Assembly (NCBI GenBank): GCA_016702745.1
Contig: JADJDJ010000002.1
Span: 620,001 to 684,000 of the forward strand
Direction: 5' to 3'
Length of the DNA: 64,000 bases
Origin: Chitinophagaceae bacterium
GTDB lineage: Bacteria; Bacteroidota; Bacteroidia; Chitinophagales; Chitinophagaceae
Shown in pieces: positions 1 to 8,319 of the stretch (its first letter is position 1; each line of letters starts with the position of its first letter). The position numbers and the translations under genes are program-made. The notes beneath the pieces were generated by a model. That model did no database searches. It was not told the origin of the DNA and saw nothing but the letters and a program-made list of their open reading frames with translations.

Positions 1-58
1 TTTCTTTGCAGGCTGTCAGCAACCCAATGAAGAGCAGACTATAAATAATTTTTTTCAT
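1..58 (-). CDS. Start of a lipoprotein gene (partial, runs off the left edge)
   Basis: The reverse strand from 58 reads [19 protein letters not shown] before the window ends. This is a typical bacterial lipoprotein signal: two lysines, a hydrophobic stretch and an L-T-A-C lipobox. Its ATG overlaps the paaA stop codon (TGATG), so the two genes are probably co-transcribed and translationally coupled. Only 19 residues are visible, so no function can be given. The usual neighbour here in paa operons would be paaB, which this is not. Confidence 0.7.
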   Translation of the reverse strand, partial: MKKIIYSLLFIGLLTACKE

Positions 59-1008
59 CAGGCGGCTTCCTCTCTTTTTAATTTGGAATTCTTTTTCTCA
101 GCATAGGCAATCGCTGCTTCTCTCACCCAACGGCCTTCTTCATGTGCTTTTCTCCGGGCATCCAGTCTTTGTTTATTGCAGGGTCCGTTACCTTTTACCA
201 CATTCCAGAATTCATCCCAATTGATATTGCCGAAATCATAGTGGTTCCGGGATTCATTCCATTGTAAATGATCATCGGGCAGTTTCATTCCCAGTACCTT
301 GATTTGTTCAGCGATCATGTCCACAAAATTCTGTCTCAGTTCATCATTGCTCTTTCGTTTGATCTTCCACTTCATACTCATATCACTGTTGGTGCTTTCA
401 CTGTCGCGCGGACCAAACATCATCAGCGAAGGCCACCACCAGCGGTTGATGGCATCCTGACACATGGATTTTTGCTCGGCAGAGCCACGGGATAACACGA
501 GTAATATTTCAAAGCCCTGCCGCTGGTGAAAGCTTTCTTCCTTACAAATCCTGACCATGGCCCTGGCATAGGGTCCATAAGATGTACGGGTCAGCATCAC
601 CTGATTCATGATGGCTGCTCCGTCAACCAGCCAGCCAATCGCACCAATATCTGCCCAGCTCAGGGTCGGGTAATTGAAAATGGAAGAATACTTTGCTTTT
701 CCGCTATGCAGGTCATTGATCATTTCATCGCGTGATTGTCCAAGTGTTTCAGCCGCAGAATATAAATACAAACCATGACCAGCTTCATCCTGGATCTTGG
801 CCAGCAGGATGGCTTTTCTTTTTAAACTGGGTGCCCGGCTGATCCAGTTGCCTTCGGGTAGCATACCTACCACTTCTGAGTGGGCGTGCTGACTGATCTG
901 CCGCAGGTTGGTTTTACGATAGGCATCCGGCATCCAGTCCTTGGCTTCGATCTTAGTTTCGTTGTCGATCTTTTGCTGAAAAATTTGTTCTAAGTGTTGT
1001 ACTGGCAT
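58..1008 (-). CDS. paaA: Phenylacetyl-CoA 1,2-epoxidase, catalytic subunit PaaA
   Basis: The protein is 316 residues, normal length for PaaA, the ferritin-like diiron subunit of the ring-1,2-phenylacetyl-CoA epoxidase. The enzyme opens aerobic phenylacetate breakdown in the cytoplasm by epoxidising phenylacetyl-CoA. Visible are QDEAGHG near residues 73-79 and EESFHQ near 157-162, two of the carboxylate/histidine iron-ligand stretches of this family, and a typical C-terminal part with [16 protein letters not shown]. The reductase gene paaE is on the same strand 0.8 kb upstream. Subunits B, C and D are not in the window; they may lie to the left beyond the overlapping lipoprotein gene. Family assignment is secure from the sequence. 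Confidence 0.95.
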   Translation of the reverse strand: MPVQHLEQIFQQKIDNETKIEAKDWMPDAYRKTNLRQISQHAHSEVVGMLPEGNWISRAPSLKRKAILLAKIQDEAGHGLYLYSAAETLGQSRDEMINDLHSGKAKYSSIFNYPTLSWADIGAIGWLVDGAAIMNQVMLTRTSYGPYARAMVRICKEESFHQRQGFEILLVLSRGSAEQKSMCQDAINRWWWPSLMMFGPRDSESTNSDMSMKWKIKRKSNDELRQNFVDMIAEQIKVLGMKLPDDHLQWNESRNHYDFGNINWDEFWNVVKGNGPCNKQRLDARRKAHEEGRWVREAAIAYAEKKNSKLKREEAA

Positions 1009-1085
1009 AGTGATATATAATATTATTTAACCATTGCTTTAGCGGGGGAGGCTTCCCCTGCCGTAGTTTTAGTTGGGTAGGCTTT

Positions 1086-1178
1086 GCCTGCTGTAGCTTT
1101 AGCGAAAGCAGGCCTTCGCTAAAGCTTCGGTGGGCAAGGCTTTCTGAATGGCCCGCCTTCGCCAAGGCTTCGGCGGGC
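1086..1178. repeat. REP-like inverted-repeat cluster
   Basis: The gap between paaA and the secreted protein gene is GC-rich and built from hairpins. GCCTGCT (1086-1092) pairs with AGCAGGC (1107-1113) around the core TAGCTTTAGCGA. GCCCGCC (1151-1157) pairs with GGCGGGC (1172-1178). The same 7-bp arms and core recur at 6411-6438. No protein is supported here. This looks like a dispersed intergenic palindromic repeat family. Confidence 0.65.
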
Positions 1179-1237
1179 AAGCAAAAATAACTAAACTAAC
1201 GCCTGTTTGGAATGATTGTTTACCCGAAAAGGCGGAC

Positions 1238-1813
1238 TTACATTGATTTCACAAAAAGCTCCTGCTTTTTTTTGGCTTCGTTCAGGATGCGGACCGGGTT
1301 GGGTTTGAAATCACGGTATTCTTCGGTCAGGAAATCCTTGGCGGTCAGTTCCTTTCCATTCGCTTTTACACTGGACTTGAAAGCCACACCTTTATTATTA
1401 AAATAAACCCGGGTTTCCCATTCATTCCCTTCTTCTCCTTCATGGGAATAATAAAAAAGGAGCTTACCATCCTTAAACAGGTACTCTTCATTTGCCTGGA
1501 GATGGGAGGATTTCCGGCTGATATTGATCTTGAGTAATACATTTTTCGGGTTTCTTTCTTCCGCAGGCAGGTGATCAGGGGGATCATCATACCAGAAATC
1601 GGTGGTTTCATTATACAGCCCTACAGCCGGCCAGCTTCTCCCGTTTTTATTGGCAATCCATTGATTCTGGTACAAAGGACCCTCAAATCCCAGCTCAATG
1701 GATTCCTTGATCTGTTTATTGACTGCGGTATAATGGTTCCTGATATCTGTTTCTGTTTGTGCAATGGCCATCAGTGGCAGGCTGAACAGCAGGCCCAGAA
1801 TAAATTTATTCAT
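1238..1813 (-). CDS. Secreted protein of unknown function
   Basis: A 191-residue protein begins with MNKFILGLLFSLPLMAIAQ, a clear Sec signal peptide with a likely cut after AIA-Q or A-Q. The rest is soluble, rich in charged residues and aromatics, with no transmembrane segment. A run of short beta-like stretches (EYLFKDGKLLFYYSHEG and TRVYFNNKGVAFKSSVK) could form an antiparallel sheet. I do not recognise a family. It sits 24 bp after paaE and upstream of paaA on the same strand, so it is probably in the paa transcript, but nothing in it suggests a direct role in phenylacetate metabolism. Confidence 0.8.
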   Translation of the reverse strand: MNKFILGLLFSLPLMAIAQTETDIRNHYTAVNKQIKESIELGFEGPLYQNQWIANKNGRSWPAVGLYNETTDFWYDDPPDHLPAEERNPKNVLLKINISRKSSHLQANEEYLFKDGKLLFYYSHEGEEGNEWETRVYFNNKGVAFKSSVKANGKELTAKDFLTEEYRDFKPNPVRILNEAKKKQELFVKSM

Positions 1814-1837
1814 GCATGTAATTTTTTGAAAAACTGA

Positions 1838-2917
1838 TTACCTGATATCAAAGTCAACCACTACTTTTTCGGAAACCGGATGACTTTGGCAGGTGAGGAT
1901 AAAACCATTGGCCACTTCTTCTTCTTCCAGTCCCCAATGCACATCCATTTTTACTTCCCCTTCCAGTAGTTTGGCCTTGCAGGTACAACACATGCCTCCT
2001 TTGCAGGCATAAGGAAGATCGGCACCCTGTTGTAATGCGGCATCCAGGATGCTGGTTTCACTATTGAGGGATAACCCAAAATCAAAACTTCTGCCATCCA
2101 GTTTCACAGTGACCCTGCTTTCGGGGCCGCTAGCATTTGCTTTTCCTGTTCGGGCAGCGGTTGCAGTTTGTTGTCCGGGCGAAGTAAAGAGTTCAAAATG
2201 GATTTTCTTCTTATCAATACCAGTGGTTTCCAGGTAATCTTTTACAGTAAAGATCATTTCCTCCGGACCACAGAGAAAAAACTCATCCATTTCTTTTAAA
2301 GGAATCAGGCTTTTGAGTTCATTCAGCTTAGTGGTATCAATTCTCCCGGAGTGAATCGCGGAATCGGTTTTTTCCCGGCTCAGTACATGCACCAGGTTAA
2401 ATCTTTGCATGAATTGATTCTTCAATGCTTCCAGTTCTTCAAAGAAAATGATGGAAGACCGGTTACGATTACCATACACCAGGGTAAACTGGCTCAATGG
2501 CTCTTTAGTCAGGGTTGTTTTAATAATAGATAAAACAGGTGTGATCCCACTGCCGGCCGCAAAGGCGATATAGTTTTTCCGGTTGGCCGGATCTAATGCA
2601 GAATAAAACCTGCCAACAGGCTGCATCACTTCAAGCGTATGGCCGGCCTTGAGTTCAAGATTGGCAAAAGAGGAGAAAAGACCTCCTTCCACTTTTTTTA
2701 CAGCAACCCGCCATTCATTGTCGAGCGGACTGGAGCAGATGGAATAAGTCCGCCTGACTTCCTGTCCACTGATTTGTGTGCGGATGGTCAAACTCTGTCC
2801 CTGTGTATACTGAAACGCTTCCTGCAATTCAGCAGGTATATCAAATGCGATGGAAACACAGTCAGCTGTTTCCTGTCTGACCTCTTTGACCTTGAGGGGG
2901 TGAAAGTGAATGGACAT
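1838..2917 (-). CDS. paaE: Phenylacetyl-CoA epoxidase reductase subunit PaaE
   Basis: The 359-residue protein passes electrons from NAD(P)H through FAD and a 2Fe-2S cluster to the PaaA diiron centre. Domains in order: an FAD-binding ferredoxin-reductase fold with RTYSICSSP near residue 55-65, an NAD-binding part with AAGSGITPVLSI near 120-130, and a C-terminal plant-type ferredoxin domain. The ferredoxin shows cysteines in CKGGMCCTC near residues 305-313 and a final Cys in ILTCQSHP. Length and domain order match PaaE. It lies 6 bp after the tetR gene, which suggests one transcript with TetR, the unknown secreted protein and paaA. Confidence 0.95.
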   Translation of the reverse strand: MSIHFHPLKVKEVRQETADCVSIAFDIPAELQEAFQYTQGQSLTIRTQISGQEVRRTYSICSSPLDNEWRVAVKKVEGGLFSSFANLELKAGHTLEVMQPVGRFYSALDPANRKNYIAFAAGSGITPVLSIIKTTLTKEPLSQFTLVYGNRNRSSIIFFEELEALKNQFMQRFNLVHVLSREKTDSAIHSGRIDTTKLNELKSLIPLKEMDEFFLCGPEEMIFTVKDYLETTGIDKKKIHFELFTSPGQQTATAARTGKANASGPESRVTVKLDGRSFDFGLSLNSETSILDAALQQGADLPYACKGGMCCTCKAKLLEGEVKMDVHWGLEEEEVANGFILTCQSHPVSEKVVVDFDIR

Positions 2918-2923
2918 GGTTCA

Positions 2924-3514
2924 TTAGGGTTTGCGTAAGCCGTCGATCATGATCTTGAGCATATTCTCTTCCAGTTCTTCGGCACTGATCTTGGCCTTGC
3001 TGCGGTGCCAGCTTTCAATACCGCTGATGGCGTGGAGGATAATCAATACTGCTGTGGGGGCATCGATTTTTCTGATTTCATTCTTATCGATGCCTTCATT
3101 AATGATGGCGGCAAATTTTTTACGGTAGTTGCGGCGTTGCGACTGAAAATTGGAGAGATAGGGCTCTTCCAGGTGTTTCCATTCCCGGTCGCTCACATAT
3201 ACTTCTTCATAATTCTCCACCATCTGCCGGATATGGAAGCGGAGCAGGTCTTCAATTTTGCCAATGGAGTTTTTGCTACTGCTTTCAATAGTCTCCAAAT
3301 TGGTGAAGAAAATATTGGCAACATCAAAACAAATGGCTTCCAGGATCTCATTCTTGGAACGGATATGGTTATAGAGACTTGCCGCCTCAATACCCACTGT
3401 TTCTGCCAGGTCCCGCATAGAGGTAGCGGCGAAACCTTTTTCCCTGAACATTGCGGCTGCCCTGCGGAGGATCAGCTCTTTCTTTGATGCTTTTTTTCTT
3501 GCTGCCTTTGCCAT
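2924..3514 (-). CDS. TetR-family transcriptional regulator
   Basis: The 196-residue protein has an N-terminal helix-turn-helix (ILRRAAAMFREKGFAATSMR, then DLAETVGIEAASLYNHIRSK, residues about 16-55), typical of TetR repressors. The C-terminal helical part would bind a ligand. The N-terminus is rich in lysine. It is the first gene of the paaE/paaA run, so it may sense phenylacetate or phenylacetyl-CoA; that is inferred from position only. The ligand is unknown. A short AT-rich palindrome, ATTAATTAAT at 3529-3538, lies just upstream of the start and is a weak operator candidate. Confidence 0.9.
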   Translation of the reverse strand: MAKAARKKASKKELILRRAAAMFREKGFAATSMRDLAETVGIEAASLYNHIRSKNEILEAICFDVANIFFTNLETIESSSKNSIGKIEDLLRFHIRQMVENYEEVYVSDREWKHLEEPYLSNFQSQRRNYRKKFAAIINEGIDKNEIRKIDAPTAVLIILHAISGIESWHRSKAKISAEELEENMLKIMIDGLRKP

Positions 3515-3628
3515 ATATCAAAGATAATATTAATTAATTATTGCCCGTCGTTCTCAGCGCCCTCCCTGATTGGCCAATTAGCTGTAATATTGCGTCCGGA
3601 AAACATATTAAGTAATCAAATTCAATCC

Positions 3629-4552
3629 ATGTCACTGATCACCGTAGGCACCATGGCCTTCGACGCCATCGAAACCCCATTTGGGAAAACAGACAAGATC
3701 GTGGGAGGCTCAGCTACTTATGTAGCCTATGCCGCCAGCAATTTTGTAAAACCAGTGCAGCAGGTATCGATTGTAGGATATGATTTTCCTCTGGAAGAAA
3801 TGGAGGAATTAAAGCGCCGGGGGGTGCAGATGGATGGAGTGGAAATTGTTCCTGATAAAAAATCCTTTTTCTGGAGCGGTCGTTACCATGAAGACATGAA
3901 CAGCCGGGATACCCTGATCACTGATTTGAATGTACTGGCAGATTTCAATCCTAAAATACCAGATAGTTACCAGGGTGCGGAATTCCTGATGTTGGGTAAC
4001 CTGCATCCTTCCACGCAGTTGAGTGTGATTCAGCAAATGAAGGAACGTCCGAAGCTGATTGCCATGGATACCATGAACTTCTGGATGGCATCGGCCATGC
4101 CGGAACTGACAGAAGTACTGAAGCATGTGGATATGCTGATTGTAAATGATGCAGAAGCAAGGGAACTGACTGCTCTTTTTTCATTGGTAAAAGCCGCTAA
4201 AGCCATCATGAAGATGGGACCCCGTTACCTGATCATCAAGAAAGGAGAACATGGTGCCCTGCTGTTTCATGGAGATGATGTATTCTTTGCCGCTGCCCTG
4301 CCTTTGGAAGATGTATTTGACCCCACTGGTGCCGGCGATACTTTTGCCGGAGGTTTCATGGGACATATTGCCCGTACCGGAGATATTTCATTTGAAAACA
4401 TGAAACGCGGTATCATCGTTGGTTCAGCCATGGCCAGTTTCTGTGTTGAAAAATTCGGTCCTACCCGTCTGAAAGAAGTAACCAAACCTGAAATTGATGC
4501 GAGGATTCAACTGTTCAAAGACCTGGTGAGTTTTGAGATTGAGCTGGAGTAA
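3629..4552 (+). CDS. PfkB-family carbohydrate/nucleoside kinase
   Basis: From the internal ATG at 3629 (MSLITVGTMAFDAIETPFG) the protein has about 307 residues. I prefer this start to the one 39 bp upstream because the family fold begins at LITVGTMAFD. Visible are the GG near the start (IVGGSATYVAYAAS, substrate loop) and the C-terminal signature DPTGAGDTFAGGFMGH, which contains the catalytic Asp and anion hole. Members phosphorylate sugars or nucleosides with ATP; the substrate cannot be fixed from sequence. It is convergent with the lamin-tail gene and has no pathway partner next to it. No frameshift is seen. Confidence 0.88.
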   Translation: MSLITVGTMAFDAIETPFGKTDKIVGGSATYVAYAASNFVKPVQQVSIVGYDFPLEEMEELKRRGVQMDGVEIVPDKKSFFWSGRYHEDMNSRDTLITDLNVLADFNPKIPDSYQGAEFLMLGNLHPSTQLSVIQQMKERPKLIAMDTMNFWMASAMPELTEVLKHVDMLIVNDAEARELTALFSLVKAAKAIMKMGPRYLIIKKGEHGALLFHGDDVFFAAALPLEDVFDPTGAGDTFAGGFMGHIARTGDISFENMKRGIIVGSAMASFCVEKFGPTRLKEVTKPEIDARIQLFKDLVSFEIELE

Positions 4553-4602
4553 AGATTCGACATTTCGGATCCGCTGCTTCTTCTGTACTGAATGATCAAC
4601 CG

Positions 4603-6298
4603 TCATCTTCCTGCGAGTACGATCAGTTTTTTGATCCGCTCCACATGGCCTTTCACGTTGAATAATTCAGCCAGCACTACATAATTACCAGCAGGTAATT
4701 TTTTTCCCGTTTCACTTAGGCCATCCCAGTTCCAGCTGCCGCTGATGCCCAGCAATACATTCCTGGCCAGGTATTTCACAGGTCTTCCTGCCATATCAAA
4801 AATGCTGATACTTCCCATATAGCCGGGTTCTGCCAACTGGTACTGAATACTGGTAATATCATCTATCCCATCATTATCCGGAGAAAAAGAGAAGGGTAAC
4901 GGCTATGATTGCGTCTATACTGTTTTGCATTTTGTATTGCGAATTCCGGTAAGTGGGTGTTCCATATCCTGCTGTGGAAGCGGCACTATGCCAGTTACCA
5001 GGTTCATTGGAAGGAGCAGCCGGGTCAATTCTTTCCAGGGCAACGCCTTCCGGATTATCGATCAGTTTAAAATGCCAGTCATCTTTATAATGAACTTCAT
5101 CCAGGATATTCCCCTGTGCATCCAGGGTTATGACATATCCTTCATCATCCGGAAAGGTCGGAGGTACTTCAACCGGTAGCAGGAGGTTCGGATTTTTCAC
5201 CAGGTAAAACTGGGTGAGCCGGATCGGATCACTGGTTGATACCGGATGTTCTTCCGGGAAAATATAAAAAGGCACTGCACTGAGTGCTTTGATGGAACTG
5301 ATGGCACCACTGCTGTTACGGTTGGCAATAAACAAGCGCGAGGCATCCAGGATCCGCTTGCCCTGATTCAGGAATTCAATATAATCGTAGGCATTTGATT
5401 TTGGGTTGAATAATATTTCATTGATCACCCACTCACCTGGTACCGGCTCAGCCGGAAGGCCGGTGCGAATAGTATTATTGTTTCCCATACTGTTTCCCCT
5501 ACAATCTTTAATATTGGAAGCAGTGATCGTATAAATCTTATCCTGTAGTAATGCGGTACTGGTTTTGATTTGGACCTGTTGAAAAAGCGGCGGCAAACAA
5601 ATAGCGGAGAGAATATTGATACCAGCATCTGCCCTGTAATTGCCGGTAACAGCAGCAGTAAACTGTCTACCGGTTCATCAAAAACCAGGATGATGGTCAC
5701 ACTGTCTGTTGTATAAGATCTTTTTAACCCGGACCCTGCTGGTCCGTGAGCGAGGGCATCATTGGCATTTTTTTTCCGGGCTTCCCCCGGTAACACTGCT
5801 ACTGGCTTTCCAGTTGCTGATGCCTGCACAGGGCAAACGGGTATCTGTCATTTCGAGCGACCAGCCCCCTTCTTTTTTCAATTCATTCTGGTACCAGTCG
5901 GACTGATAACTTACCGCATGCATGATACTACCATTGAGAGCTCGCAGGTATAACTGATCGCCATCATTATCAAGGGAAGGAAAACTGGTGACCGGGATGC
6001 AGGTACCCCATACAGACATGGCTGTTACTCCACTGCTGTTGCAAACAATCAGGAAACTATCGGGTTGTAGGGTAAAGGAAGGCATGGGCCCGCTCAGACT
6101 ATTCGCATCACCCAATCGCCAACCTTGTAAATTGATGGCTGTATTGGAGACATTCTTCAATTCAATCCACTCCGCATTGGGCAGACCAACCTGCGGAGAA
6201 GGATCAGCCATGATTTCTGTAATCAATACATCATACCGATGCTGTGCAGGCAAACAAACAGGTGTAAGTGCCAACAGTAATAAGACTATTTTTTTCAT
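4603..6298 (-). CDS. Lamin-tail-domain secreted protein with T9SS C-terminus (three frameshifts)
   Basis: Reading the reverse strand, MKKIVLLLLALTPVCLPAQ is a signal peptide. It is followed by a lamin-tail-like domain (VLITEIMADPSPQVGLPNAE, then WIELKN), a bacterial Ig-like stretch, a second lamin-tail part (WVINEILFNPKSNAYDYIEF) and a C-terminus with FSPDNDGIDD and WNWDG, typical of gliding/T9SS-type sorting regions. The frame breaks near 5768-5780 (a G or A short beside an A8 run), near 5659-5664 (one T short) and near 4880-4900. Restoring one base at the first two joins the domains smoothly. It would be exported to the cell surface; the role is unknown. It may be a true pseudogene, but indel errors fit better. 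Confidence 0.7.
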
Positions 6299-6375
6299 GA
6301 ATTGAAAGTAGAAAGGCCATTATTTGAAACCATGGGATAAAAACGGCCGGAACAGGGGAAAAACAACAGTCATTA

Positions 6376-6407
6376 TTTGGTGGAAAAACAGGCAGCGGCT
6401 AATTTTG
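6376..6407 (+). promoter_or_regulatory. Predicted asd-leader promoter
   Basis: TTTG at 6376-6379, a 20-base spacer, then TAATTTTG at 6400-6407. This fits the Bacteroidota housekeeping promoter (TTTG at -33, TAnnTTTG at -7). Transcription should start near 6413-6415, giving a leader of about 265 bases before asd. Confidence 0.65.
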
Positions 6408-6410
6408 CTT

Positions 6411-6438
6411 GCCTGCCATAGCTTTAGCGACGGCAGGC
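6411..6438. repeat. REP-like palindrome at the 5' end of the asd leader
   Basis: GCCTGCC (6411-6417) and GGCAGGC (6432-6438) flank the core TAGCTTTAGCGA, the same element as at 1086-1113. It would fold at the very 5' end of the predicted asd transcript. Confidence 0.6.
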
Positions 6439-6475
6439 ATCATTACAATAACGGCAAACAGCATTAGAATATAAG

Positions 6476-6520
6476 ATGAGATTTACGAAACATACAAAAC
6501 GCACAAAGAAACATTCCTGA
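6476..6520 (+). CDS. Putative Thr/Lys-rich leader peptide of asd
   Basis: The open frame encodes MRFTKHTKRTKKHS and stops at TGA 6518-6520. Seven of the 13 residues after Met are Thr or Lys, both end products of the pathway that asd feeds. It starts about 62 bases after the predicted transcription start. The antiterminator strand (6521-6531) begins at the base after the stop codon, so a ribosome finishing the peptide would cover it. This is the arrangement expected for a translation-sensing leader peptide. The ORF is short and could be chance; the position and structure support it. Confidence 0.5.
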   Translation: MRFTKHTKRTKKHS

Positions 6521-6561
6521 GGGAGGTTTGCAGCGTTATGTATGTACACATAAAAGTTTAG

Positions 6562-6595
6562 CAGGCCTTCCTTAACCGGAAGGCCTGTTTTTTTT
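6562..6595 (+). terminator. Intrinsic terminator in the asd leader
   Basis: CAGGCCTTCC (6562-6571), loop TTAACC, GGAAGGCCTG (6578-6587), then eight T (6588-6595). It is a textbook rho-independent terminator, yet no plus-strand gene lies before it except the 14-codon ORF. A second small hairpin, CCTGAT (6596-6601) with ATCAGG (6604-6609), follows at once. Confidence 0.85.
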
Positions 6596-6649
6596 CCTGA
6601 TAAATCAGGGAGAAACAATTGATAAAACCTATTTATTCATTTAAAAATT

Positions 6650-6680
6650 CCTCCCAATTGGGAGGCAGGAGGATCATCAA
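6650..6680 (+). promoter_or_regulatory. Palindrome and Shine-Dalgarno before asd
   Basis: CCTCCCAATTGGGAGG (6650-6665) is a perfect palindrome. AGGAGG (6667-6672) follows, 8 bases before the asd ATG, an unusually strong Shine-Dalgarno for this phylum. The CCTCC arm could pair with either GGGAGG or the Shine-Dalgarno, so initiation may depend on folding. Confidence 0.5.
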
Positions 6681-7688
6681 ATGAAAGTTGCAGTGGTAGG
6701 TGCCACCGGATTAGTTGGCACCAAAATGCTCCAGGTACTGGCGGAAAGAAATTTTCCCGTGACCACACTTATTCCGGTTGCATCAGAAAAATCAGTAGGT
6801 AAGGAAGTGGAATTTAAAGGGAATAAGTATAAGGTGGTCAGCATGACCGATGCTATTGCAGCCAAACCGGCAGTTGCCATATTTTCTGCAGGTGGTGGTA
6901 CTTCACTGGAATGGGCCCCTCAGTTTGCAGCGGCCGGGATCACTGTGATTGATAATTCTTCTGCCTGGCGGATGGATCCAACCAAACCCCTGGTGGTGCC
7001 TGAGATCAATGCTGACCTGTTAACAGCCAGTGATAAAATCATCGCCAATCCTAATTGTTCCACTATTCAAATGGTGGTTGCTTTAAACCCCCTGCATAAA
7101 AAATACGGAATCAAAAGAGTGGTGGTGAGTACTTACCAGAGTGTAACCGGCACTGGTGTAAAAGCCGTGGAGCAGTTACATGGTGAGCGGGCCAAAGAAG
7201 TAAAGGGGGAAAGCAAAGAATACCCGATGGCTTATAAATATCCGATTGATCTGAATGTAATTCCACAGATTGATGTATTCCTTGACAATGGATACACCAA
7301 GGAAGAAATGAAGATGGTGAAGGAAACCTGCAAGATCATGCGGGATGATTCCATCCGGGTTACCGCTACTACGGTAAGGATTCCGGTGATGGGCGGACAT
7401 AGTGAAAGTGTGAATGTGGAATTTGCCAATGACTTTGACCTTGCCGAAGTAAAATCCATCCTGGCAGCAGCTCCCGGTGTGATAGTGGTTGATGATCCGG
7501 GTAACCAGCAGTATCCCATGCCCATGGATGCACACGAAAAAGATGAAGTATTTGTTGGCAGATTGCGCCGTGATGAAAGCCAGCCCAATACACTTAATAT
7601 GTGGGTGGTGAGTGATAACCTGAGGAAGGGTGCGGCAACAAATGCCGTACAGATTGCAGAATATTTGGCCGGGAAGGGGTTAATGTGA
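6681..7688 (+). CDS. asd: Aspartate-semialdehyde dehydrogenase
   Basis: The 335-residue enzyme reduces aspartyl phosphate with NADPH to aspartate semialdehyde, the branch point to lysine/diaminopimelate, threonine, methionine and isoleucine. The N-terminal VAVVGATGLVGTKML is the NADP-binding loop. NPNCSTIQ (Cys about 126) holds the catalytic thiol and MGGHSESVN (His about 240) the catalytic base. Length and motifs match the family. The ATG at 6681 follows AGGAGG by 8 bases. Upstream is a candidate attenuator with a Thr/Lys-rich leader ORF, which matches the pathway. No other lysine or threonine gene is adjacent, and the gene is intact. Confidence 0.96.
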   Translation: MKVAVVGATGLVGTKMLQVLAERNFPVTTLIPVASEKSVGKEVEFKGNKYKVVSMTDAIAAKPAVAIFSAGGGTSLEWAPQFAAAGITVIDNSSAWRMDPTKPLVVPEINADLLTASDKIIANPNCSTIQMVVALNPLHKKYGIKRVVVSTYQSVTGTGVKAVEQLHGERAKEVKGESKEYPMAYKYPIDLNVIPQIDVFLDNGYTKEEMKMVKETCKIMRDDSIRVTATTVRIPVMGGHSESVNVEFANDFDLAEVKSILAAAPGVIVVDDPGNQQYPMPMDAHEKDEVFVGRLRRDESQPNTLNMWVVSDNLRKGAATNAVQIAEYLAGKGLM

Positions 7689-7730
7689 TAAAGGAGGGGT
7701 GAAAGAATTGGCTGCCCAAGATGAGAGAGA

Positions 7731-8290
7731 TTTAACCGCAAAGAGGCAAAGGCGCGAAGAGTGATTCACCATACGGAGATAATTTTTGTGTTCTTAGCGT
7801 TCTTCGCGGGAAAAATTTTATGCAGAGGATTGATTTTGCTACGCTCGAAGAGTCCTATGGACAAAAAGAGATAGGCTTAACCGCGAAGGCGCAAAGGCGC
7901 GAAGAGAAATTCTTTGTGTTCTTAGCGTACTTAGCGGGAGAGATTCACCGCAGAGAACAGGAGTACAGGGAGTTTTCGCAGAGAGAGATTTAACCGCGAA
8001 GACGCCAGGACGCGAAGGGATTTTTGCGTTCTTAGCGGGAGAGATTCACCGCAGAGAACAGGAGTACAGGGAGTTTTCGCAGAGAGAGATTTAACCGCGA
8101 AGACGCTAGGGCGCGAAGGGATTTTTACGTTCTTAGCGGGAGAGATTCACCGCAGAGAACGGGAGGAAGCTGAGTTTACGCAGAGAGATTTAACCCTGCC
8201 TGCCGGCAGGCAGGCGCAAAGACGCGATAGAGCGAAGAGAGATTCTTTGTGTTCTTAGTGCCTTTGTGGGAAATATTTTTAATCTCCCTC
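7731..8290. repeat. Interspersed-repeat block with a 101-bp tandem repeat
   Basis: No gene is supported between asd and the DUF2461 gene. The block is made of variants of TTAACCGCGAAGACGC, TTCTTAGCGTTCTTCGCGGG and ATTCACCGCAGAGAACAGG. A unit of 101 bp starts at 7930 and 8031 and begins a third time at 8132. CTCGAAGAGTCCTATGGACA (7850-7869) recurs near 63398 and 63550 with small changes. A 20-bp perfect palindrome, CCTGCCTGCCGGCAGGCAGG, sits at 8195-8214 inside one copy. The same family, in reverse, forms the block at 63325-63575. Confidence 0.8.
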
Positions 8291-8319
8291 TCTGCTTGAA
8301 ATATCCCGGCTACACTTTT

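Larger units (their letters stand above)
6454..6595 (+). promoter_or_regulatory. Candidate transcription attenuator controlling asd
   Basis: Three alternative pairings can be drawn by eye. GGGAGGTTTGC (6521-6531) pairs over 11 positions, with three G-U pairs, with GCAGGCCTTCC (6561-6571); this antiterminator uses the 5' arm of the terminator. The terminator is 6562-6571 with 6578-6587. GCAAAC (6454-6459) can instead pair with GTTTGC (6526-6531), freeing the terminator arm. A small hairpin, TTATGT (6536-6541) with ACATAA (6548-6553), fits inside the antiterminator loop. A ribosome stalled at early Thr/Lys codons would leave 6521-6531 free (readthrough). One at the stop codon would mask it (termination). 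The pairings are read directly; the control logic is inferred. Confidence 0.6.

Noticed and set aside
7930..8160. CRISPR-like repeated units
   Set aside because: The 101-bp unit repeats head to tail with no unique spacers and no cas genes are near.
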